DNA of 64,000 nucleotides from Mycocentrospora acerina (taxonomy: Eukaryota; Ascomycota; Dothideomycetes; Pleosporales): the NCBI GenBank assembly GCA_022701365.1, contig JAKUHH010000284.1, positions 806,001 to 870,000 of the forward strand. The letters run 5' to 3'. A program made the position numbers and the translations under genes. The notes under the pieces were generated by a model. It made no database searches and was not told the DNA's origin. It saw only the letters and a program-made list of their open reading frames with translations. Positions 11,335-22,287 of this stretch are shown one piece after another. Position 1 is the stretch's first letter, and every line of letters starts with the position of its first letter.

Positions 11335-11500
11335 NNNNNNNNNNNNNNNNNNNNNNNNNNNNNNNNNNNNNNNNNNNNNNNNNNNNNNNNNNNNNNNNNN
11401 NNNNNNNNNNNNNNNNNNNNNNNNNNNNNNNNNNNNNNNNNNNNNNNNNNNNNNNNNNNNNNNNNNNNNNNNNNNNNNNNNNNNNNNNNNNNNNNNNNNN
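11335..11500. other. Assembly gap (166 N)
   Basis: Undetermined bases bounded on both sides by C-runs. Sequencing or assembly evidently failed in the homopolymer. Frames reading through it are artefacts. Confidence 1.
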
Positions 11501-11769
11501 CCCCCCCCCCCCCCACCCGCATTCCCATCCCATCATTCCACTCTGGTATTAAATCCATACATTGCTTCCCGTACATACATTGTCACCTCACCTTACCTCA
11601 CACCACCCATGCCTTGTCCTTTAAAAAACCCCCAAAAAACCCACCTGGCCTGCAAGCTGGCAACAATGCCGCGAGGCCACCCAATATCATCACATTTCCA
11701 TTCCATTCCACCCCATTCCACTCCATTCCACCCCATCCAAGCACCAAACACATTCCAACTACAAATCCA

Positions 11770-14700
11770 TTACTCCTTCTGCACTTTTTCCCTCGTCTCA
11801 GAACTAAAAGGCACTTCCGCTGCTGTTGTACTGCTCAACTCATTCACCTGACCACCACCTTGCAGTGGTCCATTGGCTGTCGTTGGACGAGACGATGAAG
11901 ATTCGACACCACCACCACCACCAACAGGCGCTGACACAACATTGTGCGCTGCTGTTTCAGTAGTAGCAGTGGTAGCAGTAGTAGCAGCATTAGGCTGCGT
12001 GGCCAAAGTCGTATCCGCCAAATGTCCAACCACACTCTCACGAACAGGCTGAGCAGCCTCATTGACAGGCTGACTAGCCACACTAACACCTGGGCTAGTC
12101 CCACTCCCAGGCAGAGTCGCTACTAAGTTGCCCACAGGCTGCTGCTGCTGCCGCTGCTGCGTAGCAGTGGCTAATGGAATTGCCTGCTTCATCTCCGTCG
12201 TCGCTTGAATACCTCCTACCTGAGACCTTGATCCTGTAGGTGTTGCATTGTTCGACTCCTCGCCGTTGGATCGAGGAACCTCCATTGCCCGTCCCCGGCT
12301 GAATGGCATCTCGGAAGATCGGATCGGACTCTGGGGAACCGTCCTGTCCGCTTGTGCCTGCTGTGCTCTCAGCACGTTCATCGGTGGTAATTGACTAGTG
12401 CTGCCCGGCGGACTCCTTGCACGTTCTCTCTTATCCGCCCGCTCTTTATGATCATGCATCCGCTTCGTAACCCAGGCAAGAGGTCCCTTTTTCTCACCAG
12501 ACCTGTCACCGTCGGGCGGACTACCAAACGGCATCGATGTCTCCGGGCTCTGACGCGAGTCCGACTGAAGACTACGTCGTCCTCCCCCTACTCCTGCCCC
12601 TGCCACCGCCCCTGTTCCTGCTCCTCCTCCTCCCCAACCTGAGCTGCTGCTAAAAGAGCTCATGCTCTTGTCTCCACCCGGTAGGGATCCATGAAGGTCC
12701 GTCTGGCTCGCTGTAGACGTAGCTCTGCTTTCGCCGCGTTTGTGTCCCTTCCAGAAACCCCTCTTCTCCTCCTTGGGCGCCTCATCGACTTGTTCTGCCT
12801 CGGAATATTCAGTCGCTGTTGAATGCGATCGGAAGGAAGTCGACGGAGACATGGTTGGTTTGAGCGTCGTGCCCGAGTTGCGTGATGATACTGCATCGTT
12901 GTGGTACGACGGTAGGGTTTCCTTGGATCCATCTGCATGTGGCTGGCCTTGCCCAAACTGAGTCTGTGGAGGATGCAAAGGCGACATGAGCCCTGGGGGT
13001 ACATGAGATCCTTCGGCGCCAACGAGGCCACCTGACAACGAATGTGTCGAACTATGAGCACTTGGATTGGTGCTACTGACCACACGCTTCTTTTGGAGCT
13101 TGTTTGGCTTGCGACCGTCTTTGTCACTGGTAGGTGAAGCCGCTACCTTGCCCAATATTTGAGTAAAGGTGCGTACTGGCACCGAGTCCGATGGAGAATC
13201 AAGAGATGCTTCCACAAACTCGGATCTGTCTCGTGCCGGAGTCAAGCGAGGACTGTGGGTAGCTGGAACAGGTACGGTTGGAGGGAACAGCTCTTGCGTT
13301 CCTTGCTGTGATGCTTGTACGGGTATGCCTGGAGTAGCAGCCTCGCTTGGGGGAATTACATTGGGAGATGGCAACGGAAACCCTCCAGGGATTGCATGGA
13401 TAGCGGGTGTGACTGAAAAATCTGCCACGGGCTTCACTTGCAGAAGCTCTGCCTGTGTTGCAGGTGCAGGGAGGTTAATCTTCTGTGGAGGCATAGTCTG
13501 TGCTCTCATTGGCAGTGCAAATTCCTCGCTGGGTTCAGGAGGAGGCGCACGTTTAATCGCCGAATCTGCCAATTGTGCCGCTTCCGCAATCGATACTGAT
13601 TGCTGTGCTGCATGCTGTACTCGTGGTTGCGTTGGTAGTTGCGCTTGTTGTTGTGTCAATTGCTGATCTGGCTGCTGACCCGGCTGCTGATCTGATTTTT
13701 CAGGCTGAGTGACACTCGTAACTGTGTTCGAAGATGTCGGAGATGCGAGCGGACTCTTCGTAATCTCGGTAATTGGGGTCGAAGGACCCGAGTTCTTCGA
13801 AAATCTAGGGCTCCCGAGAGCTGGTGATCTCTTCGAGGGAAGAGTGTTGCTACGGTGCACACCCGAACCAGCCGATGGATTGAACACGGGTGTAAGCGGA
13901 CTCGGGACGGCTCCCGAGTGTCTTGAGCGTTTTGAGGAAGTGGAGACGTTTCTGCGAACACCGCCATACTGGCGCAGGCTATCAGCACCAGCGCTGGAGG
14001 ATGTGGAGGGAGAACGGCCAATGCCCGAGTTATCGCGGGAGGGCGTTGTTGGAATTCCAGCTTGGGGTGTTGGCGGTCCGCTTTCAACATGTTTCACGGT
14101 ACCCTCGTCAACAGCAGTACCTTCCATGCCGATCAAGAAATGATCCTGGTTGTCGATCAGGAAGATCAAGACATCCTGACTCAACCGGTAGTCATGAGGG
14201 GACATCTCGTGCTTTGGGTGCGACAAGATTCCAGGCTGGAAAATGGACGCGAGATTGGACGTATTCATCTTGTTGACATCAGCCTTTGCGGCAAAGACTG
14301 CAAGTAAATCGAGAATGTATAACAGCAGCTGTCGGTTGAGTGAAGGCAATTCCTTGATACGAAGTTGGTATGTGCGCACAGCGGCGTCAGGATCAAAGCC
14401 TCCCACCGATGGCGCCTGTCCTTCAATAGGGCCCACAGCCTCTGCCTGGTGGTTGCGTAGAGGCTGACGAAAGGGGTCGTAATGAGCCAGCGGAATTATG
14501 GGTTCAGGAAGAAAGTTGAAGTAACGGCGCAAGATGTTGGCAGCATCATGCACAGTATAGCCGGTCCAATCCAGGCCCTTGCCATAACGCGGAGGGGTGT
14601 CGAAGGCTGTTTTAAGCTCCTTGATTCTCTTCTCGGAGCCTGATAATCGGAAGATACCTTCGACATCGGTCGCTGCGAACGTCAGTACCGACGGTGGACC

Positions 14701-15180
14701 AGAAGAATATCACTGACCCTTCTCCTTAAGGAAGACACCGCACTTGGCAACTACAATAGGGACATATCCGTATATATAGCTCTCGCCTTGTTCGTTGAAG
14801 AGTGATATGGCGACATTTGCGTACGGTATGCTTTGAATGAGAGATACGCCAAAGATGCTGGCATGTGGAGGTTCTACGTGCAACAGTGAGCGTCAGTAAG
14901 TGTGCATAGTGGGGTATGGCGCGAGGAGCTGCAGGTACGCTTGGATAAGGCCCGACCTTATCAGGTACCCCAGAGAGTTTCAAGTGCTGCGAGCACCTGT
15001 GCAGACATGAGTCGTACCTTTCTCTTCTTCCTTCTTTACGGCGCGTTTGCTAAACGTTCTCCACCACGATGTCAGGTCACGCCTTGCAGACGCAGGCTCT
15101 GGGGTTGCGACTGGAGCAGGTTGTGGCTCTCCATTGCGCACGCGCGGCGTATGGTGTGGGCCGTTTGGCATGACAGGCAT
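11770..15180 (-). CDS. Sac7/Bag7-like Rho GTPase-activating protein
   Basis: Three exons on the minus strand, 15180-15018, 14873-14718 and 14672-11770, give 1073 residues. The introns (144 and 45 nt) start GTACGA and GTCAGT, end TAG and CAG, and keep frame. The first exon ends in SWWRTFSKRAVKKEEEK, typical of the Sac7 N-terminus. The RhoGAP domain spans about residues 55-290: ASIFGVSL, YIYGYVPIVVAKCG, the arginine finger in GIFRLSG (Arg at about 115), YTVHDAANILRRYFNFLPEP, and NLASIFQPGIL. The remaining 780 residues are Ser/Pro/Gln-rich and disordered. It should stimulate GTP hydrolysis on a Rho-type GTPase, controlling actin and cell-wall integrity. A start inside exon 3 would lose the arginine finger, so the upstream exons are needed. 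Confidence 0.93.
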
Positions 15181-16229
15181 GCTGGAAAGCGAGGTTGCTC
15201 CTCAGAGGAAGGCTACAGCAGGCAATATACAGCTGCAGCGTTATACGAGGATGTGCTGTTTAGGCCCCAAGAATGGGCGGAGGGAGCAGTGTGGAGCTGC
15301 TCCGTCGTAGTAAAGGGCAGCGGGCGCAAGAAGCTCAGCGCTGCGGGGCAGGCCCTGTTGTTGGCGGTGGTGTTACGGAAGTGAGTGCTGTGTGAGCGGC
15401 GGGTGTGGTGAGTGTGCTGGCGCAAGCGTGGAATCGGTGCTGGGCTAATACGATAGCCTCAAAGGTAAGGCGGCGACTAGACGGCGGCAGCGCTTAGAGG
15501 AAGGGTGCGATGGCGGGGGTGTTAGGGGCAGCGTGGAATCGATATGTGCGCAGATATGGAACTGTGGCTCGAACTGACGTAGAGTCTACAGGGTTGAGGA
15601 GCTGCGGAGGGGAGTGATGGCAGCGTGCAAAGAGCAAGCAGGCCAGCCCTGGAGACGGCAGCCCGATAAGTCAATGGAGCGCACGGCCGGGATGTGGCAT
15701 GTGGCTGGCGGCCAATTGTGGGAGTTCCAGGGAAGACGCACGACGTCGTCTGACATCCAAACTTGGACGCTCGCCTGGTCTCAGCTGCGGTTCTAGAGCG
15801 GGTGGAGGAATGGAATGATGAAAGTCGTGTCGCGTTGTTTCTGCCTGCCTTGAAATGCTTCCAATGATAACCTGCGCGGGCGCCGCGGGGAACATCCAGA
15901 TATAAGTCGAGTTGGAGATGGAATGATGGATCTCTGACAGCCGTCTGGCAAGCCACCAGAGGCAACGTGAGCGTGAGCCTTGGAAGCGGGAGCTGACGAT
16001 AGCACCTTCCAAGACCGTCACGACCGTTCACACGGGCAAGTCAACGACGAGCTGTGGAGGGGCGGACGGACCGCACGGCAGTCTAAGCTTCAAAAATTTG
16101 GACTGGGGAAGCTCTTCCTGCGAGAGTCCAGAGCACTGCACAACCATCTCACGTCATACCTCTGTCCAGACCCATTGCCTGAGAGAACGTAACCGAGATT
16201 ACTTCCAACAGACCTCTTTGATTGCCATT
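15181..16229. other. Divergent promoter region between RhoGAP and TIM9 genes
   Basis: About 1 kb between head-to-head genes, moderately GC-rich, with open frames on both strands but no recognisable protein. It presumably holds both promoters and leader sequences. Confidence 0.45.
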
Positions 16230-16638
16230 ATGGAGTCGTGAGTTGTCCCCAGATCGTCTCGCCAAACGAAGCTAATCACGATGCAGACTTACCGCAAATG
16301 AGCAGCGCGAGTTGCAGACACGCATGGAGAAGAAGCAAATGAAGGAATTCATGAACGTAAGGCTCTCTGTGGAAAGTATTCAGGATAGAACGAACGGTGA
16401 TCCACTTGCGAAAATCGAGAATCAGCGCTGACAAGCACCACCCCAGATGTACTCCAACCTTGTCCAGAACTGCTTTGAGCACTGCGTCAATGGCTTCGAG
16501 AGCAAATCGCTCACCTCCCGCGAGGAGAGCTGTGTCATGCGTTGCGTAGACAAGCACATGAAGGGTTCCCAGCGACTTGGGGACCGATTCCAAGAGCAGA
16601 ACGCTGCCATGGCACAAGGAGGAGGCATTCCCCGGTAA
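16230..16638 (+). CDS. TIM9: Mitochondrial intermembrane-space import chaperone Tim9
   Basis: Three exons, 16230-16237, 16287-16356 and 16447-16638, give 89 residues. The first exon has only 8 nt (ATGGAGTC), then GTGAGT. The two introns are 49 and 90 nt, and the spliced start reads MESLTANEQRELQTR. The twin CX3C motifs are CFEHC and CVMRC, followed by RLGDRFQEQNA, as in Tim9. With Tim10 it forms the hexamer that escorts hydrophobic precursors across the intermembrane space to TIM22 or SAM. Length is normal. The tiny first exon makes this gene easy to misannotate. Confidence 0.95.
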
Positions 16639-17602
16639 TGCTATCGCGATGATGGAATGAATTATGTGACAAGTTGGTACATGCAGGATAGCGGTACAAG
16701 CCTCAAGGCTGGACACGTTCTTTTGCGATGCTTGGGATGCTTCAGGTGCACGACGTATGTACAATATTGAATAGGAATCCGGGGTCTGGGGGCGCACAAA
16801 TATTCCTCTTGGTATGGGCAGATGAACCCACATTGGTCTATCATTGATGTCGTTATCATATCACGTTCAGTAATCGTTCGTTTGTGATGGGCCTTACAAG
16901 TGCATGCATCCATATCAAATATCCAGGCACGCCACAAACCTACCATCAAAAATGCACTTGTACGTGTATGCTTGTCAATCGAAGTTTTCCAACTGTTTGA
17001 CAAACGTTGGATGGGTGTGACATCTCGTCACAAGGCGCCTACGTGAGAACCTAAGACCAGGTCAGTGTGCATCTTGCATACACAGGAGTGGGCTACGACG
17101 CATCGTGGCGTTTGCAAATCAAACCTTTAGCCCCCAACAGGACATTCAGAACGCATCGAAGACGTCCACACGTCATAATTATGAACTTATGTACAGCTTC
17201 ACAGCCCCCACATGTTGCGACCTTGTGGGTAGATTTGTGTCGTTGGTCCTTGAGTGCTGATCTACCCCAGCGAGGTGACCATTTGCAGGACAACCAAAAC
17301 TATGCGAATGCACCGCCTCACATAAATCCCCGCGGCACCCTATCTTTGATGCGTGCAAGTGTGGCGCAGGTTGTCGATCGACAGAGATTAGCCAAGCCTT
17401 GCGCAGCCTTGGCCTACGTGATGTTGCTTCACCGATGGTCTGCTGGCTCCAGTTCGTCCCTGCTTTGATCCAGCCTCCTTGTCACCGCTCAGTATATAAC
17501 AAATCTCTTTCTCCCTCTTGCTTCACATTCATCATAAACGACCACTTCTTCAACTCTACAAACTCAACCAAACAACTCCAAAACCAAACATATCCAGCAA
17601 CT
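16639..17602. other. Intergenic spacer; promoter of the microprotein gene at right
   Basis: No gene is supported from 16639 to about 17400. A TATA box (tatataa, 17493-17499) is followed by a pyrimidine-rich and then A/C-rich leader to the ATG at 17603, the pattern of a strongly expressed fungal gene. Confidence 0.5.
17493..17499 (+). promoter_or_regulatory. TATA box
   Basis: Sequence tatataa, 104 bp upstream of the microprotein ATG, followed by a CT-rich stretch and an A/C-rich leader. Confidence 0.55.
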
Positions 17603-17819
17603 ATGGGTCTTATGTGGACTAAGCACTTCGGCGGCAGGCACGGTGGTAAGTCTTGCGTCAAAAACCCCAGTAGTGCTTCCAAGTCGGATATGGCGGAGGC
17701 ACAATTCGGTTACAACGGAAACTAACATGCAAGTAGGCGGCGGTATTGTTGTTGATAAGCACGGTGCCCGTCGTGCCCCTTTCAGGCTCTCATGCGGCCG
17801 TTTCAGTTGCTTCCGTTAA
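17603..17819 (+). CDS. Spliced 41-residue Gly/Arg-rich microprotein, unknown function
   Basis: Exon 1 17603-17645 and exon 2 17737-17819 with a 91-nt intron (GTAAGT donor, CTAAC branch point, TAG acceptor). The product starts MGLMWTKHFGGRHG and continues GGIVVDKHGARRAPF, ending in LSCGRFSCFR. It is very basic with two Cys. I see no signal peptide, membrane segment or known domain. The canonical splice signals, TATA box and leader support a real gene. Unspliced, the frame also runs to a stop at 17725 (40 residues), so intron retention would change the C-terminal half. Function is unknown. Confidence 0.55.
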
Positions 17820-18422
17820 GCTACATGGGCATAATCTTTCCTTATGATGTTACGATGTGTACGTTCAACTCTGTCATTCACCCAGACGTAGTTCTAACGA
17901 CTCCAAGCACTTTCTTCTCTGATTCATACCCTCATCGAACGATACGTTTTATCGGCGACGGCGTTGGCACGGCTTTCTTTCTACAACGTGGCATAGCGAA
18001 GTAGTGATTTGCACTTTGGCATAGGAAGTTCGAGTACTAGACGATACATCTGCTAGAGCATTGTCTGCCCTCTATTCTATTAAGCCTAATAAAACCAACT
18101 TGCTTGATCGCTTTTGTCCTCCTAAATTTGTCTTCTTGAAGAACACGTGCTTCCTGTCCAGGTAGATGCTTGTACGACCATAGATTTTCTAGATGCTCCT
18201 TCTCAAACGTGATCAAACAACATGAGATTAGTATGTTTACAGGCTCGACCACTATGCACGATTACGTCACCGGGATCGGCCGCCACGAGCCGTGTCTCCA
18301 CTTGGATCGACCATGCAGGAAAATGCAGAGTCATCGCGGGGCAGAGTCTACTTGAGTGCACAACTCAGAATAGTCAAAGAACCTGTACAACCACGTCGAC
18401 ACCACACAAACCAGACAGAAAA
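17820..18422. other. Intergenic spacer
   Basis: No gene recognised. It contains the 3' region of the microprotein gene and the leader of the racemase gene (A/C-rich from about 18358). Confidence 0.4.
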
Positions 18423-19200
18423 ATGCGCTCCATCCTGATCATCAACCCAAATTCCACGGAGAACATGACCAACGGTTTAAAACCGCTTGTCGCAGCTCTC
18501 AATTTCTCAAATGTCACCTATCATAAACTCACCTTGCCCTGACACCCCAGCAAACTAACCTCGCTAATAGACTACATATACATACTTCACTGCTCCTTCG
18601 GGCCCTACCAGCATCAACGACGAAGCTGACGCCCACGAATCCGTAGCCCACTGTCTCCCTGTTCTACGCCCACTGCTCGAATCTCATGATGCCTTCCTCG
18701 TTGCATGCTATTCGCAGCACCCGCTAGTCCCGCTTCTCAAGCGCGAACCCGTCGTGAAGAAAGGTAGAAAACCCGTGACTGGTATTTTCGAAGCAAGTGT
18801 CGGCACGAGTCTGCAGATTATCCATCCTGAAGAGAAGTTTGGCATTGTGAGTACAGGGAAGGTGTGGGAGGGGATTTTGACGGATGCGACAGTGGAGTTT
18901 TTGGGGTCGGGGCTGGAGAGATTTGCGGGCGTGGAGACGACGGGCTTGATTGCGACGGAGCTGCATGATGCGCCGGCGGAGGAGGTGAGTAGGAGGATGA
19001 AGGAGGCGGTTAAGAGGCTACTTAGGAAGGGAGATGTGGGCGCGATTTGCTTGGGATGTGCGGGCATGGCGGGGATGGATGTGACGGTTAGGGAGGCGTG
19101 TGTTGAAGAGCTGGGAAGTGAGGGAGAAGAGGTGAGGATTGTGGACGGAGTTTTGGCGGGTGTTGCGTGGCTCGAGGGGGCGGTGAGGAGCGGATTTTAG
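18423..19200 (+). CDS. Dcg1-like Asp/Glu/hydantoin racemase family protein
   Basis: Exon 1 18423-18512 and exon 2 18571-19200 give 239 residues. The 58-nt intron has an atypical donor (GTCACC) but a good branch point (ACTAAC) and TAG acceptor; splicing restores YTYFTAPSGPTSIND in frame. The N-terminus MRSILIINPNST and the two Cys contexts, ACYSQHP and CLGCAGM, are hallmarks of the family, in which the two cysteines act as acid/base pair. In yeast the relative DCG1 is linked to allantoin/nitrogen catabolism. Substrate (hydantoin or a related ureido compound) is inferred. Confidence 0.87.
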
Positions 19201-19402
19201 ATAGCAGATGGTAAGGTTTCGATACATTGCAAGTTAGTATGACTTTTACTGAGAGTTCTTGTTGTACGTACGTTGACTCATAGATGGATAACGAAAATGC
19301 TTGAATGAAACTCTTTCTTTTCTTCATGTTCAGTTGAATTTATTCTAGTCTCAAACCATTCATCGCCTTTCTCCCTCGCCCCTACTAAGAATATTCCTTT
19401 TC

Positions 19403-20083
19403 TTACTTCACCTCAAAATTACATTTCCCATTTCCGCCTTTCCGTCGACCGTAGTATCCGCGCTCGGCTGACTTCTCCTCATTATCTACCACATTTTCAG
19501 TCGTTTCCCTCCCATCCACATTACTCACGCTCTTTGACGCTGCAAAAAGAACTGTCTTCCTCTTTCTTCGAGACTCCATGTTTTCTTTCTTTGCAATTCC
19601 TGTAGCACGAATTTTAGTGTTTGAGATAGTTGCAGTATGCAGTCCATCACAAAAAGAACTCGTAGTTAGTGAATCAGCATACTGCGTACTAGGAAACGTG
19701 TTGTCTCTTTCTCGGCCCTTGCTTGGGGAAGGAGGAGATAGGTTGGGGATGTAAAGTAGTCCTGGAATTGGTTTACAACTGACGGCGTGTTGTCCTCGTT
19801 CCTCTTTCTCGCCAAATCTCTTCTGATGGTAATGTGATTGAGCTCTTGGGTGAAGGCCTGAAGCCGTGGATGCCCAGTCATTTGGATTTTTGTCTTCTTT
19901 TTGGATAGGAATTCCAGCGGGCGGAAAGAAAAAGTCTACTATCGTCGCAGGGGAAATCATGGCAGCGTGTAGATGAGTGTAATTAGATTTCAATTGAAGA
20001 TACCCGGCGATTTGTGATTGTGGATAGGAGTTTAGTTTTAATACTCTGGTATGGTGGAGTAAATAATTTTTAGACCCCGTCAT
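19403..20083 (-). CDS. Hypothetical basic protein
   Basis: Open frame of 226 residues starting MTGSKNYLLHHTR; an internal start (MISPATIVDFFFPPAG) is equally possible. The C-terminal third is Lys/Arg/Glu-rich (MESRRKRKTVLF, RGYYGRRKGGNGK), so a nuclear or nucleic-acid role could be imagined but is not shown. No domain is recognised. It lies tail-to-tail with the racemase gene. It could be a spurious frame. Confidence 0.35.
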   Translation of the reverse strand: MTGSKNYLLHHTRVLKLNSYPQSQIAGYLQLKSNYTHLHAAMISPATIVDFFFPPAGIPIQKEDKNPNDWASTASGLHPRAQSHYHQKRFGEKEERGQHAVSCKPIPGLLYIPNLSPPSPSKGRERDNTFPSTQYADSLTTSSFCDGLHTATISNTKIRATGIAKKENMESRRKRKTVLFAASKSVSNVDGRETTENVVDNEEKSAERGYYGRRKGGNGKCNFEVK

Positions 20084-20778
20084 CTATCGGTGATTGTTTA
20101 GGAGTGCAAATATCAATACTAAGCAAACGGTGGTTCGATGTGACTACTCCGAAGTCAATGTTAACTTCACGTGGTTTTCCGCAATAACACGCCAAACGAA
20201 CGAAAATTGCTGCAGGCCTCAAAGTCCTCTGAAATGTCTCTTCTATAAATTTCAGCATCTATACTTGGATTGTTAGAAATAAGGATTGTAATTCTTTCAC
20301 TTCACCTTATTACCAACAATGTCCATTCATCTCGAAGCGTGATATCGTAACAAGGCCTTAAACCAGTACCCACAACGATGAAGAGAGCGAAATTAAGAGA
20401 AGGAGGATTCATATCAGAATGTAAAGAGAATTGTTGAAATAATTTTGTCAGAAAGTAATTGAATACCTTAGTTTCATAGGTTACTAGAAGTCTTGTGGTC
20501 AAATCAAGAATCTTATTCATCACATACACTTCAGTTACAATTCATCGCCAAGAAACCATTAAGCGTGATTTGCTCCCACTGCAAGTCCTAATTCCATGTC
20601 CCTCTTGTCACAGAAATTCCTTGCGCAAATACTTAAGTTTTGCGCCCTATTTCCCTTGCAGCTACAGAATTCTGACCCAACTGCTCCCAAAATCTGCTTG
20701 AAACTTTGCGTCAACTTCTGTTAACGCCCTCTCCATAAATAATTCTTCAGATCTTTATTCCAACCTAGTACAAATAAC
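20084..20778. other. AT-rich intergenic spacer
   Basis: Nothing gene-like seen. An A/T-rich TATA-like ccataaataa at about 20731-20740 precedes the next gene by about 40 bp. Confidence 0.4.
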
Positions 20779-21393
20779 ATGTCCCACCACCCCTACCCTT
20801 ACACTCCTCTCCCCTCACGTTGGAGCCTCCCTTTCAAAATTCAATACATCGAAGCCTACCCTGGCGCCACAAAATTTCCTGGGTCCTACAATCCCATTCC
20901 TGAAATTGAAGATCTCGTTAACGAAGGCCGCTGGAGCCACGATAATCGCGGTCTCCGACTTGCAGGGACGGATCAATATACGCTCTACGCATCGGGACCA
21001 CGCCGAATGGGAAAACCTCAGATCGAGACACTCGACGCCAGGAGCATGCGGAATGATCAGTTAAGACGTGAGGAAGTGGAGCGGAGAAGATATGAGAAGG
21101 AACCACAACAGCAAAATCCAATGCGACAGGTCAGTGAGGAGAGGCATAGAGATAATATGAATGTGCAGCACGAAAGAGGAGTAAGGTTTGGACCTACGAG
21201 ACGTGTGAGAACAATGGATTATGAAAATGCAGTATGGCTTAATGATGCCGAGGAAGAAGCAAGGGATAATGAGGGGAAGAGTGATAAATATCGACGAGAA
21301 GACAAGGAGAAGGCAAGGAGGAAGAGGGAGGGCGGATACAGGGCGCAATATCATGTCACTGAACAGCCTGGGTACAGGGGGTCGCTATGGTAA
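20779..21393 (+). CDS. Hypothetical charged protein with Pro/Tyr-rich N-terminus
   Basis: Single-exon frame of 204 residues starting MSHHPYPYTPLPSRWSLPF. The first 90 residues look ordered (KIQYIEAYPGATKFPGSYNP, EIEDLVNEGRWSHDN). The C-terminal half is highly charged and probably helical or disordered (RREEVERRRYEKE, KARRKREGGYR). No domain or membrane segment recognised. The leader upstream of the ATG is A/C-rich as in expressed fungal genes. Probably a real lineage-restricted gene; function unknown. Confidence 0.55.
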   Translation: MSHHPYPYTPLPSRWSLPFKIQYIEAYPGATKFPGSYNPIPEIEDLVNEGRWSHDNRGLRLAGTDQYTLYASGPRRMGKPQIETLDARSMRNDQLRREEVERRRYEKEPQQQNPMRQVSEERHRDNMNVQHERGVRFGPTRRVRTMDYENAVWLNDAEEEARDNEGKSDKYRREDKEKARRKREGGYRAQYHVTEQPGYRGSLW

Positions 21394-22287
21394 AGGAGTT
21401 ATTAAGTCGAGTAAACTGTCGGAAAGACGTGTCATGTCATGTGAGAGAAAGATACAATGAGATAAAATAACAAAAACCAAAATTGGTGCCATGTTCGACT
21501 GAACTAGATAATCATTATTTGTCTTTATTATAATACGATTTAAGATGCATGATAACCCCAGTATAAGTAGTCTGATCGTAGACATAGTAAAACCGTCATT
21601 GCGAATCCAAGTACTTAAAGATCTAGATCGTGGATCGAAATAAATTGAAAGCCGATCTCACGCTTTCGGTAATCCTTGATATAAGTTATGATTGCATCAC
21701 GACCAAATAAAGATTATAGGTGCCACATAAGTACGGGGTTTTAGAGTTATTTGACGACTGAACTTGTATGTGGTTGTCTTCTATCATGGCAAATCCTTCC
21801 AACTTCTAGGAACTCCCGTGAACTACCCGATGAAGGAGTTGACTTGATAACACGTCCAATTCACAAAGAAATTATTAGAAACAGACCCATTGGTAGCTTA
21901 TTGTGAAACCCTGACAACGGCAAGAACCTAGGAATTTGGACTTCGAGAGTTGAGTTCTCCAGCTGGCCTGATTGAAGTACGTTATAATAGCGCATTCCAA
22001 CGTATGGATGAGTGCTTATGTTACCAATTCAATGCTATTCGGATGAAAGTCATCCTATCTCATCATGAGGAGGATATAGTTTACCTTCATCCTGTTTCTG
22101 CACACACCATTCAATGTGTCCCTATTCAATACAGAGCAAGTTAATTGAGAAGAGGGATCATTCCTTCAGACGCATTGTCTACATCTTGCTTGCGTTAAGC
22201 TATATTTTGTGTTGCAATTTTGAGACCTTTGAGAGTGTTCCGCTATTGTATAGAGTTCTGTTTTTGAGGCTGAACGTTCCAATGGAT
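21394..22287. other. AT-rich convergent spacer
   Basis: No gene supported; only short frames without recognisable content. Confidence 0.4.

Larger units (their letters stand above)
8890..11769. other. 2.9-kb microsatellite-dense spacer
   Basis: Lies between the 5' end of the GPI-type gene and the 3' end of the RhoGAP gene. It is packed with short tandem repeats: GGCAG pentamers about 8970-9000, AATC about 9898-9933, ACCC/ATCC about 9985-10050, CT about 10063-10086, AGTCC about 10235-10270, TGTCC about 10520-10548, CACGT about 10573-10590, AGCA about 10797-10874, AC about 10920-10938 and 11080-11102, poly-C about 11285-11333, and ATTCC about 11698-11745. Reading frames through it are low-complexity. 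No gene is supported. Confidence 0.7.

Noticed and set aside
10758..11898. Plus-strand frames reading through AGCA repeats, poly-C and the N gap
   Set aside because: Artefacts of microsatellites and undetermined bases.
14500..14553. Start of the RhoGAP gene at the first codon of the long exon
   Set aside because: Would remove the arginine finger and the conserved N-terminus that two upstream exons supply with good splice sites.
16276..16833. Minus-strand 185-codon frame opposite TIM9
   Set aside because: Covers the TIM9 exons, which are certain from the twin CX3C motifs and splice sites; product has no recognisable features.
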